A DNA stretch of 64,000 nt, taken from assembly GCA_001443455.1 (NCBI GenBank), contig LDXO01000006.1, forward strand, positions 61,029-125,028, given 5' to 3'. Below the pieces are notes generated by a model, which saw nothing but the letters and a program-made list of their open reading frames with translations, was not told the DNA's origin and ran no database searches. This document shows, in pieces, positions 37,859-48,226 of this stretch (its first letter is position 1; each line of letters opens with the position of its first letter). Both the position numbers and the translations under genes were made by a program. Origin of the DNA: Deltaproteobacteria bacterium CSP1-8 (GTDB lineage: Bacteria > Desulfobacterota > Deferrimicrobia > Deferrimicrobiales > Deferrimicrobiaceae).

Positions 37859-39103
37859 GTGTTGCGCGACATTCCCAGAACCTTCCGGTCTGTCCTCTGT
37901 CTGGTGCCTTTTCTGTGCCTGGTATGCGGCGCGGTTCCCGGCCATGCCGAATTCGCGAGGGAACCACTCCCATCGGATTGGCGCGGAGACGATGCCCTGG
38001 CCGCCCTTGCCCGCCTGCCCGACGAAGAGATTCCCCTCGGGAAAACCCTTGTCATGGCATCTTCCCTGCTGGGAGCGGAACTGACCGGCGTCCCTGCGGA
38101 TCCTGTCGCCGTCGAGAAAGAAATCACCCGTCTCTCAGATTCGGTCCGTCCCGCCCTCCGGGACAGGAGCAACCCGCGCAGGGTCATCGCCGCCCTGAAC
38201 CGGTTCCTGTTCGTCGAGGAGGGATTCACCTACGACTGCGTCGCGGGGAATCCCGACAATTATCTTTTGGACCGGGTGATGAAAAACAAACGAGGGAACT
38301 GCCTCGGGTTGACGACGCTCTACCTCCTTCTGGCCGAGCGGCTTTCCCTGCCGCTCCACGGGGTGTACGTTCCATCCCACTGCTTCGTCCGGTACGAGGA
38401 CGCGGGGGTGCGAATCAACATCGAGACGGGGGAGAAGGGGGCCGATCGGGACGAGGGGCGGTATTCCCGTGATTTCGGGCTCACGGGGGGAAGGCCCTAC
38501 CTGCGATCCCTCGGCCGGAAAGAGATGATCGGGGTGTACCTCAAGAGCCTGGGCGCCGCCTTCTCCCGGAAAGGGATGGAAGATCGGGCGCTTCGCCTCT
38601 ACCGGGAAGCGGCGGTTTTCTACCCGGGTCTCCCCGACGCCTATTTTAACGCCGGGGTCTCCTTCCACAAGAAGGGATTGCTCGACGAGGCCATCGCGCA
38701 ATACCGGCGGGCCTTGGAACTCGACCCCGACCTCGCCATGGCGCGAGACAACATCGGGGTGGCCCTGGCGAAAAAAGGACGGTATGGGGAGGCCCTCGCG
38801 GAGGTGCGCAAGGCGGTGGCCTTGAGTCCCCGCAATCCCGTCACCCGGGCAAACCTCGCGGCCAGCTTGTGCGCCAGCGGGATGGTGGAGGACGGCATCC
38901 GGGAGTACCGCAAGGTTCTCGAGATCGATCCGGACAACGCGAGGGCGCTGGCCGGCCTGACAAACGCCTATTACGCCCGCGGGCAATTCCACGAGGCGAT
39001 CGTCCATTGCGACAGGGCACGGGAGATGGGGTGCAACTTCGACCCCGCCATGCTGGGGACTCTCGAGAAATACCGAGACCCTTCCCCCGCGTCGCTCCCC
39101 TGA
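37859..39103 (+). CDS. Secreted SirB1/transglutaminase-like domain protein with C-terminal TPR repeats
   Basis: Signal peptide; NPDNYLLDRVMKNKRGNCLGLTTLYLLLAERLSLPLHGVYVPSHCFVR; TPR units PDAYFNAGVSFHKKGLLDEAIAQYRRALELDPD. Confidence 0.8.
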   Translation: MLRDIPRTFRSVLCLVPFLCLVCGAVPGHAEFAREPLPSDWRGDDALAALARLPDEEIPLGKTLVMASSLLGAELTGVPADPVAVEKEITRLSDSVRPALRDRSNPRRVIAALNRFLFVEEGFTYDCVAGNPDNYLLDRVMKNKRGNCLGLTTLYLLLAERLSLPLHGVYVPSHCFVRYEDAGVRINIETGEKGADRDEGRYSRDFGLTGGRPYLRSLGRKEMIGVYLKSLGAAFSRKGMEDRALRLYREAAVFYPGLPDAYFNAGVSFHKKGLLDEAIAQYRRALELDPDLAMARDNIGVALAKKGRYGEALAEVRKAVALSPRNPVTRANLAASLCASGMVEDGIREYRKVLEIDPDNARALAGLTNAYYARGQFHEAIVHCDRAREMGCNFDPAMLGTLEKYRDPSPASLP

Positions 39104-39121
39104 CCGTCCCGGTCGTACCCC

Positions 39122-39856
39122 CTATCCCCGGATCCGCCTCCGGATGGTCCCCCACGTCTTCGTGGTGAGGAAGCTCTCCGGGATGTTTCCCGCCATCCTT
39201 GCGAACAGCCCGTACGGCACGGCGAAGGTCAACAGGTTCCTCTCCACATAGGGACGGGCCGAAAGGTCGAAAAGACCCATCACCGCCCTCGGGTCGGACC
39301 GAGCACCTTCCGCAAGCGGCAGGGTGACGATGGCGCCGCAGGCGGAGGAGAACGGGGCGATCACGGCATCCCCCTCCCGGTCGAAGGAGGCCAGGAAGTG
39401 GAGGCCCGCGAGGAGGTCCGGGGACGCGAAGAAGACGACGACTTCGGGATCGTCCGCGGAGTGCGGCATGTCGGCCCGGGTGAACAGCCCGTATCTCTTC
39501 GGTGCGGGGCGGACCGGCACCTGGGCGAACCGGGCGCGGGCCAGTTCCGGCGTCTTGATGTACCGCTCGCCCTCCATTTTTCCGGGGATCCCGCACGACA
39601 GGAAGTATTCGATTCCCTCCCTCGGCGTGTCGAGAAAGCCCAGATAATATCCCCCTCCCGGGCACCCGTGGTGGGACGGGGAGAGCGCCACCGGCACCCC
39701 TTCCGTCCTCGTCTTCGCGAGGAGGGCGAACAGGCACGTCCTTGCCCCCTCCGGAGGGAAGAGCGTCCCTTTCGGAAGATCGTCCGCGTATCGGAACAGT
39801 ACCGGGTACTCCGACATCCCGAATGCTTCCATGAACGATCCGATCCGCGCTTTCAT
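39122..39856 (-). CDS. DUF169-family protein
   Basis: CPGGGYYLGF, FLSCGIPG, SACGAIVTLPL typical of DUF169. Confidence 0.75.
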   Translation of the reverse strand: MKARIGSFMEAFGMSEYPVLFRYADDLPKGTLFPPEGARTCLFALLAKTRTEGVPVALSPSHHGCPGGGYYLGFLDTPREGIEYFLSCGIPGKMEGERYIKTPELARARFAQVPVRPAPKRYGLFTRADMPHSADDPEVVVFFASPDLLAGLHFLASFDREGDAVIAPFSSACGAIVTLPLAEGARSDPRAVMGLFDLSARPYVERNLLTFAVPYGLFARMAGNIPESFLTTKTWGTIRRRIRG

Positions 39857-39994
39857 GACGTCCTCACTTGTCGGTCAGAGCCCGAAGACATGATTCCCAG
39901 CCCGATCCATCCCACGTTGGCCATCGGACCCTCCTCCCGTTTGTCAAAGGATTTCCGTCCTTGACCGGCGGCGAATATACGGGAGAATGATATC

Positions 39995-40684
39995 ATGGTA
40001 GTTGCAATGTCCGAGACGCTGCGGAAGACGCCTCTGTTTTTCAACCTTCCTCCCGAAGACCTTTCCCGTATTGCCGGGATATCCTCCCTGCGCCATTGCG
40101 CCAAGCGGGAGACGGTTTTCCGGGAGGGGGACCGGGCCGACGGATTTTACGTCGTCGTCTCGGGGAGCGTGAAGGTCTTCAAACTCTCCGAGGACGGGAA
40201 GGAGCAGGTCCTCCACATCCTCGAGGCGGGCCAGTCCTTCGCGGAGGCGACCATTTTCGAGGGGGGGGTATTCCCGGCGAACGCCGAGGCGCTTTGCGAT
40301 GGCGACCTCCTCTTCCTCCCGAAGCGCCCGTTCATCGAACTCCTCGAGAAAAATCCGAAGATGGCGCTCCGCGTACTGGGGTCCCTGTCGAAGTGGCTGA
40401 AAAGGATGACGGACCTCGTGGAGAATCTCGCGCTTCGGGACGTGGAGGCTCGCCTGGTCTTTTTCGTGTCCGAGGAGATGAAGAGGCGGGGTTTGCCGCT
40501 CCGGGACGGGGCGGTGTACGAGATCCCCGTCAGCAAAAACGTCCTGGCCTCCCGGCTGGGAACGGTTCCGGAGACCTTCTCCCGCACGCTCAAGAAACTG
40601 CAGGAGGAGGGGAAGATCCGCGTCAAGGGGAACCAGATCCGGATTCTCAAGGCGGTTTCCCTCTTCGGCGCGCTGGCCCGCTGA
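39995..40684 (+). CDS. Crp/Fnr-family transcriptional regulator
   Basis: Cyclic-nucleotide-binding fold (FREGDRADGFYVVVSGSVKVFK) and HTH (SKNVLASRLGTVPETFSRTLKKLQEEGKI). Confidence 0.9.
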   Translation: MVVAMSETLRKTPLFFNLPPEDLSRIAGISSLRHCAKRETVFREGDRADGFYVVVSGSVKVFKLSEDGKEQVLHILEAGQSFAEATIFEGGVFPANAEALCDGDLLFLPKRPFIELLEKNPKMALRVLGSLSKWLKRMTDLVENLALRDVEARLVFFVSEEMKRRGLPLRDGAVYEIPVSKNVLASRLGTVPETFSRTLKKLQEEGKIRVKGNQIRILKAVSLFGALAR

Positions 40685-40749
40685 CGTTTCCGGCGGCCCC
40701 CGATCGGGGCCCGGTCTTTCCTAACGGCAGAACACGGAAGGAGGGGGGC

Positions 40750-40896
40750 ATGATGAGACGGTGGATGGTGGCAGCGGCTTGGATAGGCGCCCTCGCGTTT
40801 TCCGCAGGATCGGTTTCCGGGGAGATGGCGCAATAAGACGTTCCGATTCCCGGGGGAAGCAAGGTGTGCGTCGACTGCCACAACCCGCTAGGATGA
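40750..40896 (+). pseudogene. Remnant of a small c-type cytochrome
   Basis: Signal peptide MMRRWMVAAAWIGALAFSAGSVSGEMAQ, in-frame TAA, then DVPIPGGSKVCVDCHNPLG* (CxxCH) in the same frame. Confidence 0.5.
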
Positions 40897-41171
40897 GGTA
40901 TGCCCAGGAATATGATCGCAATAGATTGACCGGTGACCGCGTTCCCCCGATTCGAGTTTTCAGTGAGACAGAACGACGGGCAAAGGAGGAAATGAGGCAC
41001 TGACCACCCATTGCCTGCCCACGCGAGGCAAGAGATGGACCTTTTAAGGATGTAAAATTCTCGAGAAACGGCCAGAGCGAAACAAACAGCACAAATCGCA
41101 TCCAAATGTGTTGCGAGGGATGATGTATTTTGTGAAAACGAGGAAGCGCCTTGTGTGCGCGGCAGTCAGCC

Positions 41172-41708
41172 ATGAGTAATTTGACAGGAAAACCCGCCAT
41201 ACCGTTCAAGCTGAAAGACAGCAACGGTAGGATTCACCGTCTCGAGGACTTCTGGGGGAGTTGGCTCTTGATGGTATTTCATCGCCACCTTGGCTGACTC
41301 CCTTGCCGGGCGCACATCGCGCAGTTGCGTGATCATGAACAGGAGTTCACCAAGAGGAACGTAAAAATCGCAGTGGTCACGTTTGAAATCGACTTTCTTG
41401 CCCGCAGTTATGTTGAGGATACTTCGTTACCCTGGCCTCTTCTTGTCGATGAAGCCCGCGAAACGTACAGGAGCTATGGCATGCACTCCGCCTCCTTTTG
41501 GGATGTATGGGGTCCCAAAACGTGGTGGGTTTACCTGAAGGAGATCGTTAAGGGGGGGAAAGTAAGAAAATCGGAAGGGGATATCCGCCAGCGCGGTGGA
41601 GACGTACTGATCGGTCCGGATGGAATCGTCCATATGCATCATATCGGCACGGGCCCGGCGGATCGTCCAGCCGTTGAGGCGTTATTAAAAAAGATACATT
41701 CCGCATAA
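41172..41708 (+). CDS. Peroxiredoxin-like (AhpC/TSA, PRX-like2 type) selenoprotein; in-frame TGA at 41295-41297 read as Sec42
   Basis: One frame across the TGA: MSNLTGKPAIPFKLKDSNGRIHRLEDFWGSWLLMVFHRHLG-U-LPCRAHIAQLRDHEQEFTKRNVKIAVVTFE...DVLIGPDGIVHMHHIGTGPADRPAVEALLKKIHSA; UxxC at the expected redox CxxC site. Confidence 0.75.
41316..41333 (+). promoter_or_regulatory. Bacterial SECIS-like stem-loop
   Basis: ATCGCGC-AGTT-GCGTGAT, 7-bp stem (one G-U), G in second loop position, apical loop ~25 nt after the TGA. Confidence 0.6.
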
Positions 41709-41991
41709 CAACATCCAGTTAGGCACCACCGAAATCCCGCACATGCCGGGCGTCCGGGCAGGCCCCTCGCGCATGGACGCTTGCGCCAAAGGAACATCTT
41801 GTTCGGGATCGATGCTGAACTTCCGGGTCGCAGCGGAAATGGAGGAGCCCGGATGTTCCACTTCATCCATAATCGCCCGTTTTTTTACTTCGGTATCCAC
41901 TGCCGACGGTGCCGGACCGAGGTGATGACCTCGATCGGGCCCTTATCGGGTTTGTCCTCAGGGGCATCTCCAATTCGCCTGAAATTAATAC

Positions 41992-42021
41992 TTGACATAT
42001 CCCATAGACATTATGGTATAT
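41992..42021 (+). promoter_or_regulatory. TTGACA box overlapping a dyad-symmetric operator candidate
   Basis: TTGACA 41992-41997; ATAT-C-CCATA-GACAT-TATGG-T-ATAT dyad 41997-42021; upstream of sulfurtransferase CDS. Confidence 0.45.
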
Positions 42022-42061
42022 TTCAGTCGCATATCCGAAAAAACCTCTAAAGGAGCTGGAA

Positions 42062-43039
42062 ATGAAAAAGATTTCGATCCATACATTGTTTGCCCTCCTG
42101 TCCCTTCTGTTCCTCCCGGCTACCGGTGCCTATGCCGGGCAGTCCGGGTACAAGGGGTTTTCCCGAGGCGATGTCCTGATTACCATCCACGAACTGAAGA
42201 ATCTGATTGATGCCGGGGCCCCGAGCCTAGTGATCCTGGCGACGGAAGACAGCGTGGGATACCGCACGGGGCACATCCCGGGCGCTCACCATGTGGACCG
42301 CCCCGACTACGAAGCTCCCCCCGATACCCAAAACGGCGTCACGGGAAACATCATCGACGCAGCCGGTTTCACGGAGCTAGCCCGGCGCACCGGCATCAAC
42401 CGGGACTCCACCGTAGTCGTCTACGACGACAAGTACGACGCCACCCGGCTCTGGTGGGCCTTCGCCTACTACGGCAAGTCCGACGTGCGGGTGCTCGACG
42501 GCGGTACCAAGGCCTGGAAGGAGGCAGGCTACCCCGTCGAGATCCTGGCCCCCGACGCTCCGGCACAGCACGGAAACTTCGTCGCCGCTGTCGCTCTCCC
42601 TCACCTGCGGGTGGATACCGCCGATGTCGTTGCACTCCGCAAGAATCCCGCGGCACAGTTGTGGGATACCCGCAGCCAAGAGGAGTTCACCGGGAAAGAG
42701 CAGAAGAAAGGGGCATACCGTGCAGGGTGTATCCCCGGAAGCCGGCACGCTGAATGGACCCTTTTCAAGAAGAAGGAGAATCGCTCCGAGTGGTTGACGG
42801 CGGCTGAAATGCAGCCCCTGCTTCGCAAACTCGGCTTCGATCCGAAGAAGGAACAATACTTCTACTGCCAATCCGGGGTGCGTTCCACCCAGGTCCTCTT
42901 CGCCCTCTATCTTTCAGGGTGGCCAATAGAAAAGCTGCACAACTACGATAGTTCCTGGATCGGCTGGTCGAAGGATTACAGCCTGCCGCTGGAAGCCGGC
43001 GTCCCGACCGCCGACCCCGGGCAGGAAGCAAAAAAATAG
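42062..43039 (+). CDS. Secreted thiosulfate/3-mercaptopyruvate sulfurtransferase (tandem rhodanese domains)
   Basis: Signal peptide; GYRTGHIPGAHHVD, VVVYDDK, YCQSGVRSTQ active site. Confidence 0.88.
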   Translation: MKKISIHTLFALLSLLFLPATGAYAGQSGYKGFSRGDVLITIHELKNLIDAGAPSLVILATEDSVGYRTGHIPGAHHVDRPDYEAPPDTQNGVTGNIIDAAGFTELARRTGINRDSTVVVYDDKYDATRLWWAFAYYGKSDVRVLDGGTKAWKEAGYPVEILAPDAPAQHGNFVAAVALPHLRVDTADVVALRKNPAAQLWDTRSQEEFTGKEQKKGAYRAGCIPGSRHAEWTLFKKKENRSEWLTAAEMQPLLRKLGFDPKKEQYFYCQSGVRSTQVLFALYLSGWPIEKLHNYDSSWIGWSKDYSLPLEAGVPTADPGQEAKK

Positions 43040-43272
43040 GCCGGCGGGATTTACCCTTTTTCGCCCACCGGTACCGGGTGATTTCAACACGGGGTTTCGG
43101 TCGCGGAAAGGTCATGAATCTGTCAGACCTACCGGGGGTGATCCTCCCGACCCGGATCCGGGAGATCCGATACGTACGGGCGGCCACGTTGTACGAGTGG
43201 ATTGCAACGAGGATCGCGCTGCCGAGGTTCCCGGTGGGCTTGTCCATCATGAGGACAACCTTCCCAATCCCG

Positions 43273-44126
43273 TCACCGATGGCCGGCCGGTTTGCGGAAT
43301 TGCGCGGCTTCCCAGGCAAGCATCGCCATTTTCCTCGTTGCCCCCCACTGGTAATCTCCGAAATCTCCCGTTTTCCGGATGACCCGGTGACAGGGGATGA
43401 GGAATCCCACCGGGTTCCGTGCGACGGCCGAGCCGACGGCGCGCGCGGCTCCCGGTGCGCCGATCTGGACGGCGACATGCTCGTAAGAAATCGCGCGTCC
43501 CGGCGGGATGCGGACGAGAGCCTCCCACACCTTGACCTGGAAATTCGTCCCCCGGACGAACACGTTCAGCGGGGAGTCGTTCTTCCACCGCGAAGGGTCG
43601 AAGATCCGGCTCGCAACGTTTTTCGTAGCCCGCGGGTTTTCCCGAAGCGTCGCCCGGCTCCATGGCTTCCCGATCGTTTCCCATGCTTCCCCGCCTCGAT
43701 CGGCGGACAGAAACGACAATCCGCAGATTCCCCGGCCGGTGATGGCGAGGAGACAGTCTCCGAATGGACTCGGGTGCACTCCGTATTGGATCGTGAGGCC
43801 TGCGCCTTCTTTCTTCATTTCTCCCGGCGTCATGGCGTACACGCTGACGAGGAGATCGTGCAGGCGCCCGGAGCCCGACAACCCGGCTTCGTATGCCGCA
43901 TCCAGCACATTGGGTGATTCCCGCAGCAGCCTCCCGGCGTACTCCGCGGTGAGAAACTGGAGAAACCGTTTCGGACTGATGCCCGCCCAACGCGTGAACA
44001 GGCGGTGGAAATGGTACTCGCTCAAGCCCACCGTCCTCGCCACTTCCTTGAGGTTTGGCTGCCGACGGAAGTTTTCCCCGAGATAGAGGATTGCTTTTTC
44101 GATCCGCGCGTACTCGGCCGACCGCA
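43273..44126 (-). CDS. AraC-type HTH plus methylated-DNA-protein-cysteine methyltransferase (Ada/Ogt-type)
   Basis: AraC-like HTH N-terminus; IPCHRVIRKTGDFGDYQWG active-site motif. Confidence 0.9.
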
Positions 44127-44338
44127 TGATTTCCTCCTCGAAACACTTCGCCTTGCTGCCACGATGACACCGGCTGTTGGATGACTCAACCCGATTCTTG
44201 CTGCCGGTGCCGATGGTGCGGCGGGGCGGATACCGCCCCCTTGCCGTGACCGATACCCGCCCCGGTTCAGCACCGGACAAAGGGCGTGGTATCATGATTT
44301 TCTATTTTTCTCCCCTCAGGGGGAAGGGGGATTCGGGG

Positions 44339-44884
44339 ATGGGACACTTCTCGGTGAGCGTGTTGGGGAAGGACCGGCCGGGAATCGTCGCGGAGGTCAG
44401 CAGGATCCTCTACGAGCTGGGGTGCAACATCGAGGACTCGACCTGCACGATCCTGTCCGGCCAGTTCGCGATGATCCTGGTCGTCTGGCACGAGAAACTG
44501 CAGACGGCCGCAGAGCTTGACGCCTCCTTCGACGAGGTGCGCCGGAGGATGGGGCTTCTGGTCACGGTTCACCCGTTGAAGGCGGAGGAGGTCGTCCGCG
44601 AGAAGTCGTTCTCCGGGCGCCCCCACATCATCTCCGTATACGGGGCCGACCGGCCGGGGATCGTCTACTCCGTGGCCCGGGAGCTCGCCACGAGGAAGAT
44701 CAACATCACGGATCTGAACTCCCAGGTGGTCGGTTCCAAGGAGCGGCCCGTCTACGTCATGGTCCTGGAGGTGGACATCCCGGAAGGCGTCGACATGAAG
44801 GAACTGGACGGGGTGTTCGACCGGATCAAGAAGGAACTCAGCGTATCCATTTCGGTTCGTCCGATCGAGACCCTGGAGCTCTGA
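44339..44884 (+). CDS. ACT-domain protein, GcvR-like glycine cleavage regulator
   Basis: Two ACT domains (GKDRPGIVAEVSRILYELGCNIEDS; GADRPGIVYSVARELATRKINITDLNS). Confidence 0.8.
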   Translation: MGHFSVSVLGKDRPGIVAEVSRILYELGCNIEDSTCTILSGQFAMILVVWHEKLQTAAELDASFDEVRRRMGLLVTVHPLKAEEVVREKSFSGRPHIISVYGADRPGIVYSVARELATRKINITDLNSQVVGSKERPVYVMVLEVDIPEGVDMKELDGVFDRIKKELSVSISVRPIETLEL

Positions 44885-44896
44885 CGGACGTCCGGC

Positions 44897-45406
44897 ATGG
44901 CGATCCTCCCGATCCTGCAGTTTCCGGACCCCCGGCTGAAGGAGAAGTCCGCTCCCGTGACGGGCGTGACCGCCGGGGTGTCCGCCTTCATCGACGACCT
45001 CCTGGAGACGATGCGCGCTTTCCCGGGGTGCGTCGGCATCGCCGCCCCGCAGATCGGCAACCAGAGCCGAATCGTCGCCGTCGACGTCTCGGTGCACCGC
45101 CGCGGCGGCCAGGAGGAGAACCACGGCCTGCTTGTCCTGGTGAACCCGGAGATCCTGGCCATGGGGGGGAAGCAGCTCGTGCGGGAAGGGTGCATGAGCG
45201 TGCCGGACTACACCGCGAACGTGCAGCGCGCCCAGTGGGTCCTGGTGGACGCGCTCAGCCGGGAGGGGAAGCAGGTCATCCTCGAGGCCATCGGTTTCGA
45301 GGCGGTCGCCATCCAGCACGAGGTGGACCACCTGGACGGGTACCTGTTCCTGGACCGGGTCTCCTCCATCAAGACCGACCTCTTCCGGCGAAAGCGCTAT
45401 CGCTGA
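44897..45406 (+). CDS. def: Peptide deformylase
   Basis: GIAAPQIG, EGCMSVP, QHEVDHLDG motifs. Confidence 0.95.
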   Translation: MAILPILQFPDPRLKEKSAPVTGVTAGVSAFIDDLLETMRAFPGCVGIAAPQIGNQSRIVAVDVSVHRRGGQEENHGLLVLVNPEILAMGGKQLVREGCMSVPDYTANVQRAQWVLVDALSREGKQVILEAIGFEAVAIQHEVDHLDGYLFLDRVSSIKTDLFRRKRYR

Positions 45407-45463
45407 AATGCGGTCTCTTCCGCGGCGCCCGGCTCCGCGGGGCGGTCCGCAAGGGGAAGCGCC

Positions 45464-45775
45464 ATGGAAAAGGGAAAGTATTGCGTCAATTGCGGGGTCC
45501 ACATCGACGCCCGGGCGGAGATCTGCCTCGGGTGCGGCGTGCGGCAACCGTCCCTCAAGCGCCAGGGCAGCATCAGCAGGCGCGTCGCCGCCGCGATCTT
45601 CGCCATCCTTCTCGGCAGCTTCGGGGTCCACCGGTTCTACCTCGGACAGGTCGGATGGGGGATTCTTTACGTGGTCTTCTGCTGGACGCTCATCCCCGCC
45701 GTGGCGGGCCTGATCGAGGGAATCGTGTACCTTACGATGTCCGACGAGGAATTCGACGCGAAGTACGGACGGTAG
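45464..45775 (+). CDS. TM2-domain protein with zinc-ribbon-like N-terminus
   Basis: [37 protein letters not shown]. Confidence 0.88.
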   Translation: MEKGKYCVNCGVHIDARAEICLGCGVRQPSLKRQGSISRRVAAAIFAILLGSFGVHRFYLGQVGWGILYVVFCWTLIPAVAGLIEGIVYLTMSDEEFDAKYGR

Positions 45776-45818
45776 CCGCGTCCGGAGATTCCCCGGGCAG
45801 AAACCGGGAGGTGGGGAA

Positions 45819-46805
45819 ATGAAGAAGCGCGCGCTGGGAAAGAGCGGACTCGCCGTGTCCGCTCTGGGGCTTGGCTGCATGGGGATGTCGGAATTCTATG
45901 GGCCGGGGGACGAGAAGGAGTCCATCGCCACCATCCACCGCGCGCTCGACCTGGGCGTGGACTTTCTCGACACCAGCGACATCTACGGGATCGGCCGCAA
46001 CGAGGACCTCGTCGGGAAGGCAATCCGGGACCGGCGGGACAAGGTCGTCCTTGCGACCAAGTTCGGCATCCTCCGCGGAAGCGACGGTTCCTGGCAGGGC
46101 GTGAACGGGAAACCCGGGTACGTGCGGACCGCCTGCGAGGCAAGCATGCGCCGCCTCGGGGGAGAGGTCATCGACCTCTACTACCAGCACCGGGTGGACC
46201 CCGGGGTCCCCATCGAGGAGACGGTCGGCGCGATGGCCGGCCTCGTCCGGGAGGGGAAAGTCCGGTACCTCGGACTGTCCGAGGCGGCACCGCAGACGGT
46301 TCGCCGCGCGCAGGCCGTCCATCCGATCGCCGCTCTGCAGAGCGAATATTCCTTCTGGACCAGGGACCACGAGGGCGAGGTGATCCCTGTCTGCCGGGAA
46401 CTGGGGATCGGGTTCGTGGCCTACAGCCCCCTGGGGAGGGGGTTTTTCACCGGCCGGATCCGGGTTGCCGGGGATCTGGACGAGGGGGACCGCCGGCATC
46501 ACTTCCCCAGGTTTCAGGGGGAGAACATGGCGGCGAACCTTGCCCTCCTGCGTCGCGTCGAGGAGATGGCGACGCGCAAAGGGTGCACCCCGGCGCAGTT
46601 CGCCCTCGCGTGGGTTCTCGCCCGGGGAGAGGACATCGTGCCGATACCGGGGACCAAACGGCGGGACCGCCTGGAGGAAAACCTGGGGGCCCTGGACGTC
46701 GAGTTCACGGCGGAGGAGATGGCCGAGGTCGACTCCGCGTTCCCGCCGGGGACCGCCGCCGGGATGCGCTATCCGGAAGAGGCGATGCGGATGGTAAACC
46801 GCTAA
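45819..46805 (+). CDS. Aldo/keto reductase
   Basis: [34 protein letters not shown]. Confidence 0.93.
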   Translation: MKKRALGKSGLAVSALGLGCMGMSEFYGPGDEKESIATIHRALDLGVDFLDTSDIYGIGRNEDLVGKAIRDRRDKVVLATKFGILRGSDGSWQGVNGKPGYVRTACEASMRRLGGEVIDLYYQHRVDPGVPIEETVGAMAGLVREGKVRYLGLSEAAPQTVRRAQAVHPIAALQSEYSFWTRDHEGEVIPVCRELGIGFVAYSPLGRGFFTGRIRVAGDLDEGDRRHHFPRFQGENMAANLALLRRVEEMATRKGCTPAQFALAWVLARGEDIVPIPGTKRRDRLEENLGALDVEFTAEEMAEVDSAFPPGTAAGMRYPEEAMRMVNR

Positions 46806-46828
46806 AGAGGAATGGAGAACGGCAGAAA

Positions 46829-47449
46829 TCAGCGGTTCTCGAGACGGGAGCGGACGCGGTCGGCGGAGGGGAGACCGGATTCCCCGGAGACACTCGCAAC
46901 AGATCTTTCCCCGGATTCGGCCATTCCCGGGTCCGGTTCCCCTCCGGCGGAGCCACGCTTCACGGTGCTGACGATGGCTTCCAGCTTCTCCCGGTTCCCC
47001 TGGCCCTTTTTCATGGCGTCCCGGATGTTCCCCACGAGATCGAACGCATTCCCGAGCGAAACCCCCTCGGGGCCTTCCCGGACCACCAGGGACTTGTGCC
47101 GCTCCAGGAAGTCCCCGACGTCGATTCGCCCCTTGCGTTCCTTCTCCTCGCCCACGGGAGGGGGGGCGAGCAACCCGTTTCCCGCTTCGCCGACGGTCGC
47201 AACCTTTCGGACGGTTTCCCCGGGGATCTCGAGGTACGGGACCGCTTTCGCCCTGTTCCCGGAGTGGGATACCTCCACCCAGGCCCTGCTGCCGTCACTC
47301 CCGGCAAAAAACGGGATTTGGGACGGTTCTTCCCCCGCCTGTGCAAGAGCGGTGCACAGGAACAGGACCGTCGCGATGCCAAATCTCCTGCGGACCCCTC
47401 TTCTCGCCAATTGCCTTGCTCCTCCTGGGTGCTGCCGTGCCTGCACCAC
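46829..47449 (-). CDS. Hypothetical secreted protein (start uncertain)
   Basis: Signal-like RRRFGIATVLFLCTALAQA; single-frame ORF. Confidence 0.5.
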   Translation of the reverse strand: MVQARQHPGGARQLARRGVRRRFGIATVLFLCTALAQAGEEPSQIPFFAGSDGSRAWVEVSHSGNRAKAVPYLEIPGETVRKVATVGEAGNGLLAPPPVGEEKERKGRIDVGDFLERHKSLVVREGPEGVSLGNAFDLVGNIRDAMKKGQGNREKLEAIVSTVKRGSAGGEPDPGMAESGERSVASVSGESGLPSADRVRSRLENR

Positions 47450-47734
47450 CTGCCTGGTTCCAGGGGACCCACGAAATGTGCCAAGATGTCGAACTGTTTT
47501 TTCTTATTGGAAACGGGAATTTCCCTGCAGAATCAGTTGTGAACTCCATTCAGATCTGTTATCGGGAGACAAGATCTTACATCTTTGATTGTCGTCGCCC
47601 GGGAACACCCCGCCCTTGTTTGTCGAATCAGGAGGGCAAGGCGCTTCCTGCGCGACGGGGAAGGGGTACAATAAAATCAGGGGAAGGGGACGAGGCAACC
47701 TCCGACGAATCCCGGAAAGAAAGGAGCGACCGCC

Positions 47735-48226
47735 ATGATCAGGGTGAAGACCTTTACCTCCCAGCTGAAGATCTTCCATACGCGGAACGAGTTGCTCGAA
47801 CTGGATCAGGCCGTGAACGACTTCGTCGCTTCGCAAGGCATACGGAAGGTGATTTCGGTGAGCGACGCCGTCACCACGGGTGTCAAGGGGGAGGCGATCG
47901 GCATCATCCGGGTGATCACCTACGAAGAACCCGGCGAGGGGGCCAGGGAAAAGGTTCTCGGGAAAATGGAGGAGAAGCTGAAAGGGTGGGGCGACGAGAT
48001 CGAACATCTCCGAGGAAAGGCCGACAGGCTGGGGACGGAGGCCCGGAAGAAGCTTCAGGAACAGGTGGAGGAGTTGCGTGCCAAGCAGGAATCGGCACGG
48101 CAAAAACTGCAGGAAATGAGGAAAACCGGCGGGGAGGCGTGGGAGGATCTTCGGACAGGGGCGGAAGCCGCGCTGGAGGATCTGAAAAAGGCCGGGGAGA
48201 GGGCCATCGGAAAAAGGAAAAAATAA
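47735..48226 (+). CDS. Hypothetical protein with C-terminal coiled coil
   Basis: AGGAGC before ATG; long Lys/Glu-rich helix. Confidence 0.65.
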   Translation: MIRVKTFTSQLKIFHTRNELLELDQAVNDFVASQGIRKVISVSDAVTTGVKGEAIGIIRVITYEEPGEGAREKVLGKMEEKLKGWGDEIEHLRGKADRLGTEARKKLQEQVEELRAKQESARQKLQEMRKTGGEAWEDLRTGAEAALEDLKKAGERAIGKRKK

